Assembly (NCBI GenBank): GCA_022573895.1 | Contig: JACZTB010000015.1 | Coordinates: 1 to 34,881, forward strand | DNA length: 34,881 nucleotides | From: Nitrososphaerota archaeon | GTDB taxonomy: Archaea > Thermoproteota > Nitrososphaeria > Nitrososphaerales > Nitrosopumilaceae | Reading direction: 5' to 3' | Notes under the pieces: model-generated | Database searches by the model: none | What the model saw: the letters and a program-made list of their open reading frames with translations, nothing else | What the model was told of the DNA's origin: nothing | Made by a program: the position numbers and the translations under genes | Shown: positions 7,614 through 16,699 of the stretch, piece by piece | Layout of the letters: every line of letters begins with the position of its first letter | How positions within the stretch are numbered: position 1 is the stretch's first letter

Positions 7614-8405
7614 TTAAGTGTTCAACTTTTTGCGCTCTTTACGCTCAATGACTATCATGCCTGTCACATAAAGCACAATCATTGGAATGGCAATGAACCA
7701 CATTGTTACACCACTTCCATCTGGAGTAATTACTGCACCAAAAATTACAATTACTACAATTGCATATCTGATATTCTTTCTCCAAAAGTCTGAATCAACC
7801 ATTCCTGATACAGATATTGCATACATTACAAGTGGAAGCTGAAATGAAAATCCAAATGCCAACAAAAATTGCAAAACAAAAGTAACAAAATCCATTATGT
7901 TAAGAAAAGTTACAAGTCCTGCAGATTCCCCATATTTGTACAAAAATTCTAAAATATATGGGATCACAAAATTATAAGAAAAGATACAACCTACAAAAAA
8001 TAGTCCTAATGCTGGAATTGAAATACTTCTGCTAACATGGATCTCATTTTCTTTTAGTGCCGGTTTGATGAATCCAACTAACTCTCTGATAATAACTGGC
8101 ATTCCAACTACAATTCCTACAAGCGCTGCAATGTATATTTGGGCAAAGAAAGCTTGTCCTGGCGCTGTCTGAATTAATTGAACATCTTCTGGAACCAGGC
8201 TGGTTTTCATGTGTGTAGTAATTTGCGCTGCAATGTTGTGTAGTGGTTCAGGTGTTGGATAGTACAAAGTAATTTGTCCTACCTGAATTGGCTCTGCATG
8301 AAAAGTTAGAATAAACACAGTTATGATCCCGATAACTAGCACAATTCTAAGTAATCTTTTTCTTAGTTCTTCGAGGTGCCGATTAATTCCATCTAGCTCT
8401 GACAT
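7614..8405 (-). CDS. tatC: Twin-arginine translocase subunit TatC
   Basis: The 263-residue protein has about six membrane segments and the N-terminal TatC signature HLEELRKRLL at residues 10-19. Other family features are the proline-rich first periplasmic loop, the segment FIKPALKENE and the C-terminal GVTMWFIAIPMIVLYVTGM helix. TatC recognises twin-arginine signal peptides. It precedes tatA, and both are read away from the purine cluster. Confidence 0.93.
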   Translation of the reverse strand: MSELDGINRHLEELRKRLLRIVLVIGIITVFILTFHAEPIQVGQITLYYPTPEPLHNIAAQITTHMKTSLVPEDVQLIQTAPGQAFFAQIYIAALVGIVVGMPVIIRELVGFIKPALKENEIHVSRSISIPALGLFFVGCIFSYNFVIPYILEFLYKYGESAGLVTFLNIMDFVTFVLQFLLAFGFSFQLPLVMYAISVSGMVDSDFWRKNIRYAIVVIVIFGAVITPDGSGVTMWFIAIPMIVLYVTGMIVIERKERKKLNT

Positions 8406-8432
8406 CTATTATCTTTGTGTTTTATGCTATAT

Positions 8433-8897
8433 CTATTTGCCGGGAATTGGTAATAACTTTGCCTCTGGCAGTCCTGCTTCTTTTTGCTGGTCTGTAGTGT
8501 AATCCTCAAATTCTAAAGAAATTATGGCTTTGGTATTGAATTTTGTTTCCATTTCCTTTGCCAAATCTCCAATATCTTTACCGGAATAGATTTCTTTTGA
8601 ATCTTTTAGGAATATTCTTTCCCCTTTTGTCATTTCTTTACCATTGAATTTTCCTTTAAGGAAACTGGTAATTAATGGAAGTTCTTCTCTGTCAATATTG
8701 TTGTAATAGTAACAAATTCCTTTTACTGATTCATAGTCATATGCAGTACCGTTTCTATACATGAAAACTCCAATAAAATGAGCCTCCACTTCTGGTTCTC
8801 TGATACATTTAATTTCCCAGTTTAGCAATTTATTTTCATCATAAGCAAAATTATCCATCTCATCTGATGTAATCTTCCAATATCTAGATCTTGCCAT
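8433..8897 (-). CDS. Hypothetical protein, 154 residues
   Basis: The protein begins MARSRYWKITSDEMDNFAYD and contains EVEAHFIGVFMYRNGTAYDYESVKGICYYYN (landmarks AHFIGVFMYRNG and ICYYYNN). It is soluble, aromatic-rich in the first half and charged in the second, ending in LLPIPGK. I do not recognise the family. Its stop is 27 bases before the tatC start on the same strand, but the AT-rich region upstream of it looks like its own promoter. Codon use resembles its neighbours. Confidence 0.6.
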   Translation of the reverse strand: MARSRYWKITSDEMDNFAYDENKLLNWEIKCIREPEVEAHFIGVFMYRNGTAYDYESVKGICYYYNNIDREELPLITSFLKGKFNGKEMTKGERIFLKDSKEIYSGKDIGDLAKEMETKFNTKAIISLEFEDYTTDQQKEAGLPEAKLLPIPGK

Positions 8898-8965
8898 TAT
8901 ATTATAATGTGAAATATTCTGATATAAATTCCAATATCTCTTAAATTAGTAAAAATTTGGTATCT

Positions 8966-8975
8966 TCTTTTATAT
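8966..8975 (+). promoter_or_regulatory. TATA box of the ribbon-helix-helix gene
   Basis: CTTTTATATC is centred 25 bases before the ATG at 8996, which predicts a leaderless transcript and decides the start codon. Confidence 0.6.
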
Positions 8976-8995
8976 CAAATAAACATAATTTCTAT

Positions 8996-9151
8996 ATGGG
9001 CGATAGAATAACCATTGTACTGGATTCTTCAAATGCTGAGAAACTTCGTAACATTCAAGCAAAAATGATTAGAACTTCTCCAAAATCTATCAGCTTTTCA
9101 CGCGTTTTGAATTTAGTTGTGAGTGAAGGTCTCAAGAAATTCAAGACATAG
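8996..9151 (+). CDS. Small ribbon-helix-helix DNA-binding protein
   Basis: The start ATG at 8996 follows the TATA distance; the frame is open further upstream (ATG 8957 region) but that part overlaps the promoter. The 51-residue product has one beta strand (DRITIVLDS), a helix (NAEKLRNIQAKMIRTS) and a second helix (SFSRVLNLVVSEGLKKF). That is the CopG/Arc ribbon-helix-helix pattern, except that the strand is followed by serines and asparagine. Such proteins bind DNA as dimers. A similar C-terminus is found in the partial gene at the right window edge. Confidence 0.65.
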   Translation: MGDRITIVLDSSNAEKLRNIQAKMIRTSPKSISFSRVLNLVVSEGLKKFKT

Positions 9152-9338
9152 TGCGAAAACAAAAACTACTCAAGGACTGACTCTATTTTTAATTAGGTAC
9201 ATAACCGATTTCGTGCTGGTAATATCTAAACAACACCAGTCCTAAGAATCTAATATTGATGTATAATTCAAAATAAGTAGAAAAGCACAAAATTATTCGG
9301 AAGATAGATTAACCACGATTTAAATTTGCAAATTGTTG

Positions 9339-9599
9339 ATGGCGACTTTTAATGTTCATGTAACCATTGAAAATAAACCTGGCATCAGTGATCCTGAAGG
9401 CGACACCATTCTAAATGACCTAGTTCTTAAAGGAGCCCACAAAACAGTTTCTAAAATCAAAACTGCAAAGATGCTGAAATTTACAATCAAAGAAAAAGAT
9501 AAAAAGGCTGCTCGATCAAAAATACAAAAGATCTGTGACGAACTACGAATATACAATCCTATGGTGAGTACAGTGACAATAGATGTTTTTAATGCCTAG
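9339..9599 (+). CDS. purS: FGAM synthase subunit PurS
   Basis: PurS is the small structural subunit that joins PurL and PurQ into the formylglycinamidine ribonucleotide synthase complex. The 86-residue protein fits the family: an N-terminal strand (ATFNVHVTIENKPGISDPEG), the D-P-E-G-D segment, and a C-terminal region ending in NPMVSTVTIDV. ATG at 9339 is chosen over two in-frame TTG codons at 9333 and 9336. It is the first gene of purS-purQ-purL-purF and is 49 bases before purQ. Confidence 0.9.
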   Translation: MATFNVHVTIENKPGISDPEGDTILNDLVLKGAHKTVSKIKTAKMLKFTIKEKDKKAARSKIQKICDELRIYNPMVSTVTIDVFNA

Positions 9600-9648
9600 A
9601 CTTTTTAAATTAGATTCAAATTAAATATCGCTAAATGCAAATACAATT

Positions 9649-10329
9649 GTGAAGGTTGGAGTTGTAGTTTTTCCCGGCAGTAATTGTGATCGTGATATGT
9701 ATCATGTTCTAACTGATGTCTTTAATTTCGATGCACAATACTATTGGCATGAGAAATCCCTTCCAAAAAATATCGATGCAGTAATTCTTCCAGGCGGATT
9801 CTCTTATGGTGATAGACTTAGAGCAGGAGTAATTGCTGCACACAGTCCAATCATCAAGGATGTTCAAAAGATGGCAGAAAAAGGAATTCCAATTTTAGGT
9901 GTCTGCAACGGATTTCAAATTCTTGTAGAATCAGGTTTACTTCCCGGAGTTTTACTCAAAAACGAGTCTCTAAATTTTATGTGTAAGTGGACAAATTTGA
10001 TTGTAGAAAACAACAAGACACCATTTACAAATCAATTTAAACTACATGCAAAAATCCCAATACCAATCGCAAATGGTGAGGGCAGATATTTTGTTGATGA
10101 CGATACACTAAAACAATTAAAGAAAAAAAATCAAATTGTATTTAGATATACTCAAGTCGTAAACGGCTCTTCAAATAGAATTGCGGGTGTATGTAATGAA
10201 GAAGGAAATGTTGTTGGTATGATGCCACATCCAGAAAGAGCAGTTGAATCTGAGATTAATCCAGTTGATAATAAACCATCTTCTCTTATCTTTGAATCCT
10301 TATTGGTAAAAATGGGTGTAACTAATTGA
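9649..10329 (+). CDS. purQ: FGAM synthase glutaminase subunit PurQ
   Basis: PurQ releases ammonia from glutamine for PurL. The 226-residue class I glutamine amidotransferase shows FPGSNCDRDMYHVL at the start, LPGGFSYGDRLRAG, the nucleophile Cys86 in GVCNGFQIL, and His194/Glu196 in MPHPERAVE. The start codon is GTG. The stop overlaps the TTG start of purL by 4 bases, which implies translational coupling of two subunits of one enzyme. Confidence 0.96.
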   Translation: MKVGVVVFPGSNCDRDMYHVLTDVFNFDAQYYWHEKSLPKNIDAVILPGGFSYGDRLRAGVIAAHSPIIKDVQKMAEKGIPILGVCNGFQILVESGLLPGVLLKNESLNFMCKWTNLIVENNKTPFTNQFKLHAKIPIPIANGEGRYFVDDDTLKQLKKKNQIVFRYTQVVNGSSNRIAGVCNEEGNVVGMMPHPERAVESEINPVDNKPSSLIFESLLVKMGVTN

Positions 10330-12491
10330 GTCTTGAACCACAAGAGTTAGCTGAACTAAAATTAAACATTGGTAGAGACCCCACTTCTACTGAATTACAG
10401 ATTGTAGCTGCAGAGTGGTCTGAGCATTGCTCTTACAAATCATCAAAAAAACATCTTAAAATGCTACCAATGAAAGGACCTCTTGTAATTCACGAGAAAG
10501 GATATGATTCTGGTGTCTTGGATGTTGGCAATGGTTATGTTGTTACTGCACACATTGAAAGTCATAATCACCCATCTGCTGTTGAACCCTATGGAGGAGC
10601 TGCAACTGGTGTTGGTGGCGTAATTAGAGATATTTTATCAGCAGGTACAAGGCCTATTGCAATCCTTAACGGATTGCGTTTTGGAAATATAGAAACAGAC
10701 AAGCATGCAAGATGGCTTTTCAAAAATGCAGTTACTGGAATTGCTGACTATGGAAACTGTTTAGGCGTTCCAACGATTGGAGGAGAAGTAGAGTTTGATG
10801 ATTGTTATCACAACTATGCACTAGTTGATGTAGCGGCAGTTGGGTTTGGCAAAAAAAAGAATTTGATTAAAAATCATGCCACAAATGGTGACTTGGTTGT
10901 ATTACTTGGAGGTTCTACAGGACGAGATGGAATGGGTGGTTCTCAGTTTGCTTCAGATTCTTTAGAATCAGAAGATCGTTCTGCAGTTCAAATTCCAGAC
11001 CCCTTTATCGAGAAATTAATTATAGAGGCAATCTTGGAGGCAAGAAAGCAGAAACTAATCAATGCCATGAAAGACCTTGGAGGTGGCGGATTATCTTGTG
11101 CCGTTTCGGAAATTGCTAATACACTAGAAGTTGGAATAGAGATGGATGTTGACATGGTCCATACACGTGAATCAAATATGCATCCAGATGAAATTATGAT
11201 ATCTGAATCACAAGAAAGAATGTTAATTATCACAAGCAAAACTAAATTAAAAGAACTGCAAAAAATTTGCAAGAAATTTCGCATTTCATGCTCTGTAATT
11301 GGTCATGTAAAATCCGATAACCAGATGCATGTGAAAAAAGGAAAAAAAACATTTGCAAATCTTCCAACAGATGTTATTGTAAATGCAACTCTTCTCGACT
11401 TGCCATCAAAAAAACCTGTATATTTAAAAACAATTGAGAAAGAAAAAAAACTCAGACCAATTTTTGATTATTCTAAAATAATGATGAATTTTCTTGCTGC
11501 ACCAAACATTGCAAGCAAAATTTGGGTTTATGGACAATATGATCATGAAGTTGGCATTAGAACTGTCATAAAGCCTGGACATGATGCATCAGTTTTACGA
11601 TTGGATAACGGAAAATTTCTCTCTGTAAAGATTGACGGAAATCCAAAACAGTGTTACATCAATCCAAGAGAAGGTGCAATAGGTTGCTTTGAGGAAGCAT
11701 GCAGAAATGTTGTCTGTACTGGTGCAAAACCAATTGGCATGCTAGATCATCTTCAATTTGGAAATCCAAAAGATCCTGAAATATTTTGGACATTTTTAGA
11801 ATCTCTGAAGGGGTTGACAGATTTTGCTAACCATTTCAAAATTCCATGTATTGGAGGCAAGGTCAGCTTGTACAATGAAACTCCTGCAGGACCAATAAAG
11901 CCAACTCCACTGATTGGAGTCTTGGGTCTGATTGACAAAAAACCTCTCATTCCTCAAAGAATTTCAGATGGCGATTGTCTTGTAATTGTTGGAGATACCA
12001 AAGATGAGATGGGGGGTTCTGAATATTTTGAATACATCCACAAATTCATTGGAGGAAAATGCCCCTCTGTCAACTTTGTAGAATCAAAGAAAAACATGAA
12101 AGTTGTATTGAAAGTTATTCAAAGCCAACTCCTCAAATCTGTACATGATTGCTCAAAGGGCGGACTGGCAGTTGCAATATCTGAACTTTGCATGACAAAC
12201 CAAATTGGTTGTAGAATATTATTAGAAAATGTTCCTGGTGAGAAACTTGATGTTGACAGAATTCTATTTTCTGAAAGCCATTCTCGCTATCTCTTAACAT
12301 TAGACAAGAAAAATCTCAAAAAACTAGAGACTATGCTCAAAAAGAGCAAAGTTTCATTCAAACTTATTGGCAAGTTTAGAGGAAAAAAAATTCAATTCAC
12401 AAAGGGAACAAAGTCAATCATTGATCTAAGAGTTGATATTGCGCAAAAAACTTGGTTAAATTCGTTAAAGGACTTGGTACTTCATGGTTAA
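10326..12491 (+). CDS. purL: FGAM synthase large subunit PurL (small archaeal type)
   Basis: This is the ATP-dependent amidation subunit that converts FGAR to FGAM. The 721-residue length is that of the small PurL, which needs separate PurS and PurQ, both just upstream. Landmarks are EWSEHCSYKSSKKHLK, ESHNHPSAVEPYGGAATGVGG (two halves of the ATP site) and LGGSTGRDGMGGSQFASDS. The second half repeats the fold (GCFEEACRNVVCTGAKPIG, HDCSKGGLAVAISE). The start is TTG, overlapping purQ, and the end overlaps purF by 8 bases. Confidence 0.96.
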   Translation: MSLEPQELAELKLNIGRDPTSTELQIVAAEWSEHCSYKSSKKHLKMLPMKGPLVIHEKGYDSGVLDVGNGYVVTAHIESHNHPSAVEPYGGAATGVGGVIRDILSAGTRPIAILNGLRFGNIETDKHARWLFKNAVTGIADYGNCLGVPTIGGEVEFDDCYHNYALVDVAAVGFGKKKNLIKNHATNGDLVVLLGGSTGRDGMGGSQFASDSLESEDRSAVQIPDPFIEKLIIEAILEARKQKLINAMKDLGGGGLSCAVSEIANTLEVGIEMDVDMVHTRESNMHPDEIMISESQERMLIITSKTKLKELQKICKKFRISCSVIGHVKSDNQMHVKKGKKTFANLPTDVIVNATLLDLPSKKPVYLKTIEKEKKLRPIFDYSKIMMNFLAAPNIASKIWVYGQYDHEVGIRTVIKPGHDASVLRLDNGKFLSVKIDGNPKQCYINPREGAIGCFEEACRNVVCTGAKPIGMLDHLQFGNPKDPEIFWTFLESLKGLTDFANHFKIPCIGGKVSLYNETPAGPIKPTPLIGVLGLIDKKPLIPQRISDGDCLVIVGDTKDEMGGSEYFEYIHKFIGGKCPSVNFVESKKNMKVVLKVIQSQLLKSVHDCSKGGLAVAISELCMTNQIGCRILLENVPGEKLDVDRILFSESHSRYLLTLDKKNLKKLETMLKKSKVSFKLIGKFRGKKIQFTKGTKSIIDLRVDIAQKTWLNSLKDLVLHG

Positions 12492-13917
12492 GGAGAATTG
12501 TGGCGTAGTTGGAATCTTTAGTCTGAGCGGAACTAATGTTATACCAATGGTAATTGATGCACTAAGAGCACTACAACACAGAGGCCAAGAAGCGTGGGGT
12601 CTTGCAATTCCAAATAAAACACCACTAAAGAGATTGGGACTAGTTTCTGCGGCGTCATCAGAATTTAAAACAATTACAGAAGAATATGCCTCTCCGTCAG
12701 TAATTGGACATGTACGTTATTCCACTATGGGGCGAAGTTCCCTTGAAAATGCACAACCTCTCAAAGTAAAGGATCTTTGTATTGCTCATAATGGAACAAT
12801 TGCAAATGTTCAAGAACTATCAAACCTTGTTGGAGGTTGTTCATTTACACCACAAAATTCTAGTGATACCCTTGTTGCAGCACAAAGACTAGTTATGCTA
12901 ATCTCTGAGAATGGCCAGATGGGCAAAGCATTATCAATTCTTAAAAACGAGATGGTTGGCTCTTATTGTTTTACATTTATCACTGATGATAATTCTGTTT
13001 ATGCTGCACGTGATCCAAAAGGATTTCGTCCAATGGTTTTAGGGCATAAAAAAGTCGACAATACTTACATTATTGCATCTGAATCTTCGGCACTATCTGC
13101 AGTTGGAGCTGAACTACAACGAAATGTAAATCCTGGTGAATTAATCAAGTTAAGCAAAAATGGATTAGAGACAGAGCGCTTCTCTGATGAGACTACACGT
13201 GCACACTGTTCTTTTGAATTTACTTACTTTGCACATCCATCTAGTAAGATGGAAGGAACCAACATCTATGTTGCAAGAAAAAACATTGGTAAATTTTTGG
13301 CAAGGAAATTTCCGATTAAAGATGCAGATTTAGTAATACCTGTACCTGACTCTGCAAGACCTGCTGCATTAGGATATGCACAAGAACTTGGCGTGCAATT
13401 TGATGAAGGCCTGCTTAAAGACAGATATAGTAAGAAAGGACCGCTGCGGAGTTTTATTGAACCACATCAATCAGACAGAATAGAGATTAATAGATGGATT
13501 ATTCCAATTAAGGAAATAATTGAGGGAAAACATGTTGTTGTAATTGATGATAGTCTAGTCAGAGGTACAAGTTCCAAGGCAATTATCAAAGCATTACGAC
13601 GATCAGGTGCAAAAAAAATTAGTATGGTCATTACATACCCTCCAATCAAATTTCCATGTTATGCTGGAATTGATTTTCCATCACAAGAAGAACTTGCAAC
13701 ATTTTCTGATGGAAAAGAAATGACTCCAGAACAAACCACTGAGATGGTAAGACAAAACATCGGTGCTGACTTTTTGGGATACAATGATGCTGAAAACCTT
13801 GCAGCAGCAGTTGGCATTCCAAAAGATTCCATGTGCTTCACATGCTCTACTGGCAACTATGATTCTCTTGGAATAAAGCCTGAATTTAGAAGCAGGAAAG
13901 AGATGAAGGGCGAATAG
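12484..13917 (+). CDS. purF: Amidophosphoribosyltransferase PurF
   Basis: PurF makes phosphoribosylamine from PRPP and glutamine, the first committed purine step. The 477-residue protein begins MVKENCGVVGIF, where Cys6 is the N-terminal nucleophile exposed after removal of a five-residue propeptide. The glutaminase domain shows HRGQEAWG and GHVRYST. The PRPP loop is VVVIDDSLVRGTSS at residues 351-364. A C-terminal cluster of cysteines (CFTCSTG) resembles the iron-sulfur-type PurF. It overlaps purL by 8 bases and closes the four-gene cluster. Confidence 0.96.
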   Translation: MVKENCGVVGIFSLSGTNVIPMVIDALRALQHRGQEAWGLAIPNKTPLKRLGLVSAASSEFKTITEEYASPSVIGHVRYSTMGRSSLENAQPLKVKDLCIAHNGTIANVQELSNLVGGCSFTPQNSSDTLVAAQRLVMLISENGQMGKALSILKNEMVGSYCFTFITDDNSVYAARDPKGFRPMVLGHKKVDNTYIIASESSALSAVGAELQRNVNPGELIKLSKNGLETERFSDETTRAHCSFEFTYFAHPSSKMEGTNIYVARKNIGKFLARKFPIKDADLVIPVPDSARPAALGYAQELGVQFDEGLLKDRYSKKGPLRSFIEPHQSDRIEINRWIIPIKEIIEGKHVVVIDDSLVRGTSSKAIIKALRRSGAKKISMVITYPPIKFPCYAGIDFPSQEELATFSDGKEMTPEQTTEMVRQNIGADFLGYNDAENLAAAVGIPKDSMCFTCSTGNYDSLGIKPEFRSRKEMKGE

Positions 13918-13948
13918 AGGATTTTTTTAAATAGGCGGAATTGGATTT

Positions 13949-14233
13949 ATGAACATGCAAGCAATCTGGAATGATACTGTAATTGCCGAAAGTGATGAAA
14001 CAGTTGTAGTTGAAGGAAACCATTACTTTCCATTTAATTCAATAAAAAAAGAATATTTTCAAAAAACTGATCAGACCACCATTTGTGGTTGGAAAGGAAT
14101 GGCAAACTATTATTCAGTCATCATAAATGGAAAAACTAACAAAGATTGTGCTTGGTATTATGTAGATCCAAATGATGCTGCCACAAAAATTAAGGGAATG
14201 ATAGCCTTTTGGAATGGCGTTAAAGTAAAGTGA
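13949..14233 (+). CDS. DUF427 family protein
   Basis: The 94-residue protein matches the short DUF427 pattern: AIWNDTVIAESDETVVVEGNHYFP at the start (landmarks AIWNDTVIAES and VVEGNHYFP), the central TICGWKGMANYYSV with the conserved CxWKG, and the C-terminal AWYYVDP. The function of this family is not established. The start is ATG at 13949 with the T-rich TATA-like TTTTTTTAAATA about 23 bases upstream, so it has its own leaderless transcript although it lies just 31 bases after purF. Confidence 0.85.
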   Translation: MNMQAIWNDTVIAESDETVVVEGNHYFPFNSIKKEYFQKTDQTTICGWKGMANYYSVIINGKTNKDCAWYYVDPNDAATKIKGMIAFWNGVKVK

Positions 14234-14268
14234 TCAATCTTATTTATTAGAAAAACAACATACCTTCT

Positions 14269-14655
14269 GTGAAACAGTATACTGTAATTCTTGCTGCAGG
14301 AATTGCTGTAATTGTAATAGTGGTAATATCTTTTGGCGCTGATCTTGTAAAATTATCTGTCCCAACCCAAGAATATGATATCTTTGTTGACCCTATTTTA
14401 GATAAGCAAAGTCTCTTTGTTATGGGGCGAGTAATAATTCAAAATACTGGCTCTCAACCACTAACAAATATCCATGTGAACTTTGGGGCAGGAGATACCC
14501 TTGATCTTGCAACTCTTAAAGCGGGACAAAAAATCATACTCTCCCCTCCTCCTGATAATCCCATGGAGTTTGTGATGATTAGTGCAGATAATGACATCTT
14601 TGTAAGCAAAGCATATCGTGAGATGCCAAAGATGGTTGGCATGATGGGCTCCTGA
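14269..14655 (+). CDS. Membrane-anchored exported beta-domain protein
   Basis: An N-terminal hydrophobic helix (YTVILAAGIAVIVIVVISFG, residues 4-23) is followed by an outside domain with alternating strands: YDIFVDP, QSLFVMGRVIIQNTGSQPLTNIHVNFGAGDTLDL (landmarks FVMGRVIIQNTGSQPL) and LKAGQKIILSPPP. The wording resembles immunoglobulin-like or CARDB-type domains. It ends methionine-rich (MPKMVGMMGS). The GTG start follows a 35-base gap after the DUF427 gene. The function is unknown; a cell-surface role is inferred from the anchor. Confidence 0.6.
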   Translation: MKQYTVILAAGIAVIVIVVISFGADLVKLSVPTQEYDIFVDPILDKQSLFVMGRVIIQNTGSQPLTNIHVNFGAGDTLDLATLKAGQKIILSPPPDNPMEFVMISADNDIFVSKAYREMPKMVGMMGS

Positions 14656-14698
14656 CCTTTCCTATGAGTTAAATTAAATTAAAATCAAGTGTGATTGT

Positions 14699-15523
14699 TT
14701 GAAGTTTCTTAACAGTGGTAAGGTAAAGGACATTTATGATGTGGATGAAAAAACAATTCTCTTCAAGTTCTCTGATAGAGTTTCTGCATATGATGTCAAA
14801 TTTAACCAAGACATTCCAAAAAAAGGTGAGGTTTTGTGCAAATTTGCAGAATTTTGGTTCAACAAGTTATCTGTAGCAAACCATTTTGTACGACGTGAAT
14901 CTGATACTGAGATTGTTGTAAAAAAGATGAAGATGCTTCCAATAGAGTGTGTTGTTAGAGGCTATTTCTATGGAAGTTTGGCAAACAGATGGAAGAATGG
15001 TAAAGTTACTGTATCTGAAGAGACTGATACTACATTAGCTGCAAAACTACCCAAACCAATTTTTGATCCTAGCACAAAATCAGAACATGACATTTCTATT
15101 GATAAAGCAAAAGCACTAGAGATGAATTTGGTTACTGAGGAACAGTATGACTGGTTAGAAAAAACTTCGATTGAAATTTATAAAAAAATGGCAGAAATTG
15201 CTGCTGGTGTTGGTTTTATTTTAGCTGATTTGAAATTAGAATTTGGAATTTTGGATGGAAAAATTACTTTGGGTGATTCTATTGGTCCTGATGAGTATCG
15301 TTTATGGCCAAAAGATTCCTATGAGGCAGGAAAAATTCAAGAAGCATATGACAAACAACTTTTGCGTGACTGGTTAGCTGCAAATGGCTATCAAAAACAA
15401 TTCGATGATGCACGTAATGCAGGAAAAGAACCTGTTGCCCCTGATATTCCTGAGGAGATTATTACAAAGATGACTCAGCGCTATGTCATATCATATGAGA
15501 AACTAACTGGAGATACTCTTTAA
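14699..15523 (+). CDS. purC: SAICAR synthetase PurC
   Basis: PurC joins CAIR and aspartate using ATP. The 274-residue protein shows the N-terminal GKVKDIYDV, FSDRVSAYDVKFNQ, the CVVRGYFYGSL motif, LADLKLEFG, and the late DSIGPDEYRLWPKDSY. The start is TTG at 14699, with a TATA-like AAATTAAATT about 25 bases upstream, so it appears leaderless and separately transcribed from the purS-F cluster. Confidence 0.96.
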   Translation: MKFLNSGKVKDIYDVDEKTILFKFSDRVSAYDVKFNQDIPKKGEVLCKFAEFWFNKLSVANHFVRRESDTEIVVKKMKMLPIECVVRGYFYGSLANRWKNGKVTVSEETDTTLAAKLPKPIFDPSTKSEHDISIDKAKALEMNLVTEEQYDWLEKTSIEIYKKMAEIAAGVGFILADLKLEFGILDGKITLGDSIGPDEYRLWPKDSYEAGKIQEAYDKQLLRDWLAANGYQKQFDDARNAGKEPVAPDIPEEIITKMTQRYVISYEKLTGDTL

Positions 15524-15543
15524 TCTGCAACTATTGATAGAGT

Positions 15544-15649
15544 ATGGAATCTGAAGATAAAAAAAGAACTTGAAACACTATTGAACATACAAAATATACA
15601 ATTATCAGAATTTACATCCAAGTTTGCAGAGTTTACCATATTAGCATAA
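15544..15649 (+). pseudogene. Small frame broken at a run of seven A
   Basis: ATG at 15544 opens MESEDKK and stops after nine codons. If one A is removed from the A7 run at about 15559-15565, the frame continues as KELETLLNIQNIQLSEFTSKFAEFTILA (landmarks LETLLNIQNIQLSEF) to TAA at 15647-15649. A TATA-like CTTTAATCTG lies about 24 bases before the ATG, overlapping the purC stop. The helical, amphipathic look of the repaired product suggests a former small gene, but a 34-codon frame can arise by chance. Confidence 0.3.
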
Positions 15650-15709
15650 GAATGAATTTAATTAATCACAACTGTCTGTCACTCATTTATTGCAAAATCA
15701 ACGTAATAC

Positions 15710-15844
15710 TTGAAAAACAAATTAACTGATACTAAACAAATTACAAATGCTGAATCAACTTTTGAAATAATGAATTTAGTTTATGAAATATTTGATAACC
15801 AACTAAAATCAAACAAGCAAATAGTTACTGCACAAAACTCTTAA
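15710..15844 (+). CDS. Possible small protein, 44 residues
   Basis: A TTG-initiated frame encodes a polar, helical product (KNKLTDTKQITNAESTF then MNLVYEIFDNQLK). A TATA-like TCATTTATTG is centred about 24 bases upstream, which fits a leaderless start. There is no known family. The rest of the 660-base stretch from 15524 to 16183 has very AT-rich sequence, a GCAATA/TATTGC inverted repeat at 16025-16043 and two ATCAGTTA direct repeats at 16044 and 16064, twenty bases apart, but no convincing gene. Confidence 0.3.
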   Translation: MKNKLTDTKQITNAESTFEIMNLVYEIFDNQLKSNKQIVTAQNS

Positions 15845-16149
15845 TCTGTACATAACATCTGTCTTTCAACTCGAATTTTATTTTTGATCAAAGTCACCTG
15901 TAACTCTTTTTGCTCATTACAAAGTTGTTAAAGGGAATATTTTTCCAAAACTGCCTTTTTTATTAATTTACGAAATTTCTAATACCTATACCAAAATTAT
16001 TTTACTAATACTATATTCATTGTAGCAATATTACTTTTATTGCATCAGTTATCCTATTTTTGTATCAGTTACAATCATTTTGATAGCACTATGACTTTCT
16101 TTGAAATAAAGAAAAAATGATGCGATTAGGCAAAAAAATGTGATACAAG

Positions 16150-16162
16150 GATCTTTTAGATC
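16150..16162. promoter_or_regulatory. Inverted repeat at the promoter of the ArsR-like gene
   Basis: GATCT-TTT-AGATC is a perfect inverted repeat with 5-base arms, centred about 28 bases before the ATG at 16184, so it overlaps the likely TATA box. A regulator bound here would block transcription. Autoregulation by the downstream winged-helix protein is an inference. Confidence 0.35.
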
Positions 16163-16183
16163 AGATTATAAGATAATTTTAGT

Positions 16184-16687
16184 ATGTCTACATTATTAGA
16201 AAAACCAATCAAAGTAAACCGTATTGTTACGACAAGTATCGAGCATGCACGTGCAATTGAAGACCCTGCACGAGCCAAAGTTGTGGAAATTCTATACCAC
16301 CAATCCCTTTCTGCAAACCAGATTACAACTGCGCTAAAAAAAGCAGGATTCAAAAAAGCATTGACAACTGTCCGCCATCATCTAGAAATTCTAAAAAAAT
16401 CTAAATTAATCGAGATTGTAAGAATTGAAGAATCTAGAGGTGCAATTACAAAATATTACAGTACCTCAACAAAGTTATTGGATTTTCAGACTCCAGAAGA
16501 CTTTGATTCCAAATATTCAAAGATAATTGACAATACATCGACAAAAATCGCAAAGATTCTCAAAGATCTAACACCAAAAACTGCCAAATCAAAGGGTAAA
16601 AAATCTAAAGAGTATTCTCAGTATCTGGTCATGGAAATAATGAACCGCGCCATGACAAATGTACTTGAAAATTCTGAAAAGAAATAA
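16184..16687 (+). CDS. ArsR-like winged-helix regulator
   Basis: The 167-residue protein has an N-terminal winged helix: HARAIEDPARAKVVEILYH (helix 1-2), LSANQITTALKKAGF (helix 3), then the recognition-type helix ALTTVRHHLEILKKSKLIEIV and a wing region ITKYYSTSTKLL. That is the ArsR pattern, without an obvious metal-binding cysteine. The C-terminal 80 residues are lysine-rich and helical and could form a dimer contact. It lies 12 bases before an oxidoreductase gene and probably shares its transcript, so it may control it. Confidence 0.8.
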   Translation: MSTLLEKPIKVNRIVTTSIEHARAIEDPARAKVVEILYHQSLSANQITTALKKAGFKKALTTVRHHLEILKKSKLIEIVRIEESRGAITKYYSTSTKLLDFQTPEDFDSKYSKIIDNTSTKIAKILKDLTPKTAKSKGKKSKEYSQYLVMEIMNRAMTNVLENSEKK

Positions 16688-16699
16688 TAACGAAAAATA

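Noticed and set aside
8957-8995. Longer N-terminus of the ribbon-helix-helix protein
   Set aside because: It lies over the TATA box and predicted transcription start, so the ATG at 8996 is the better start.
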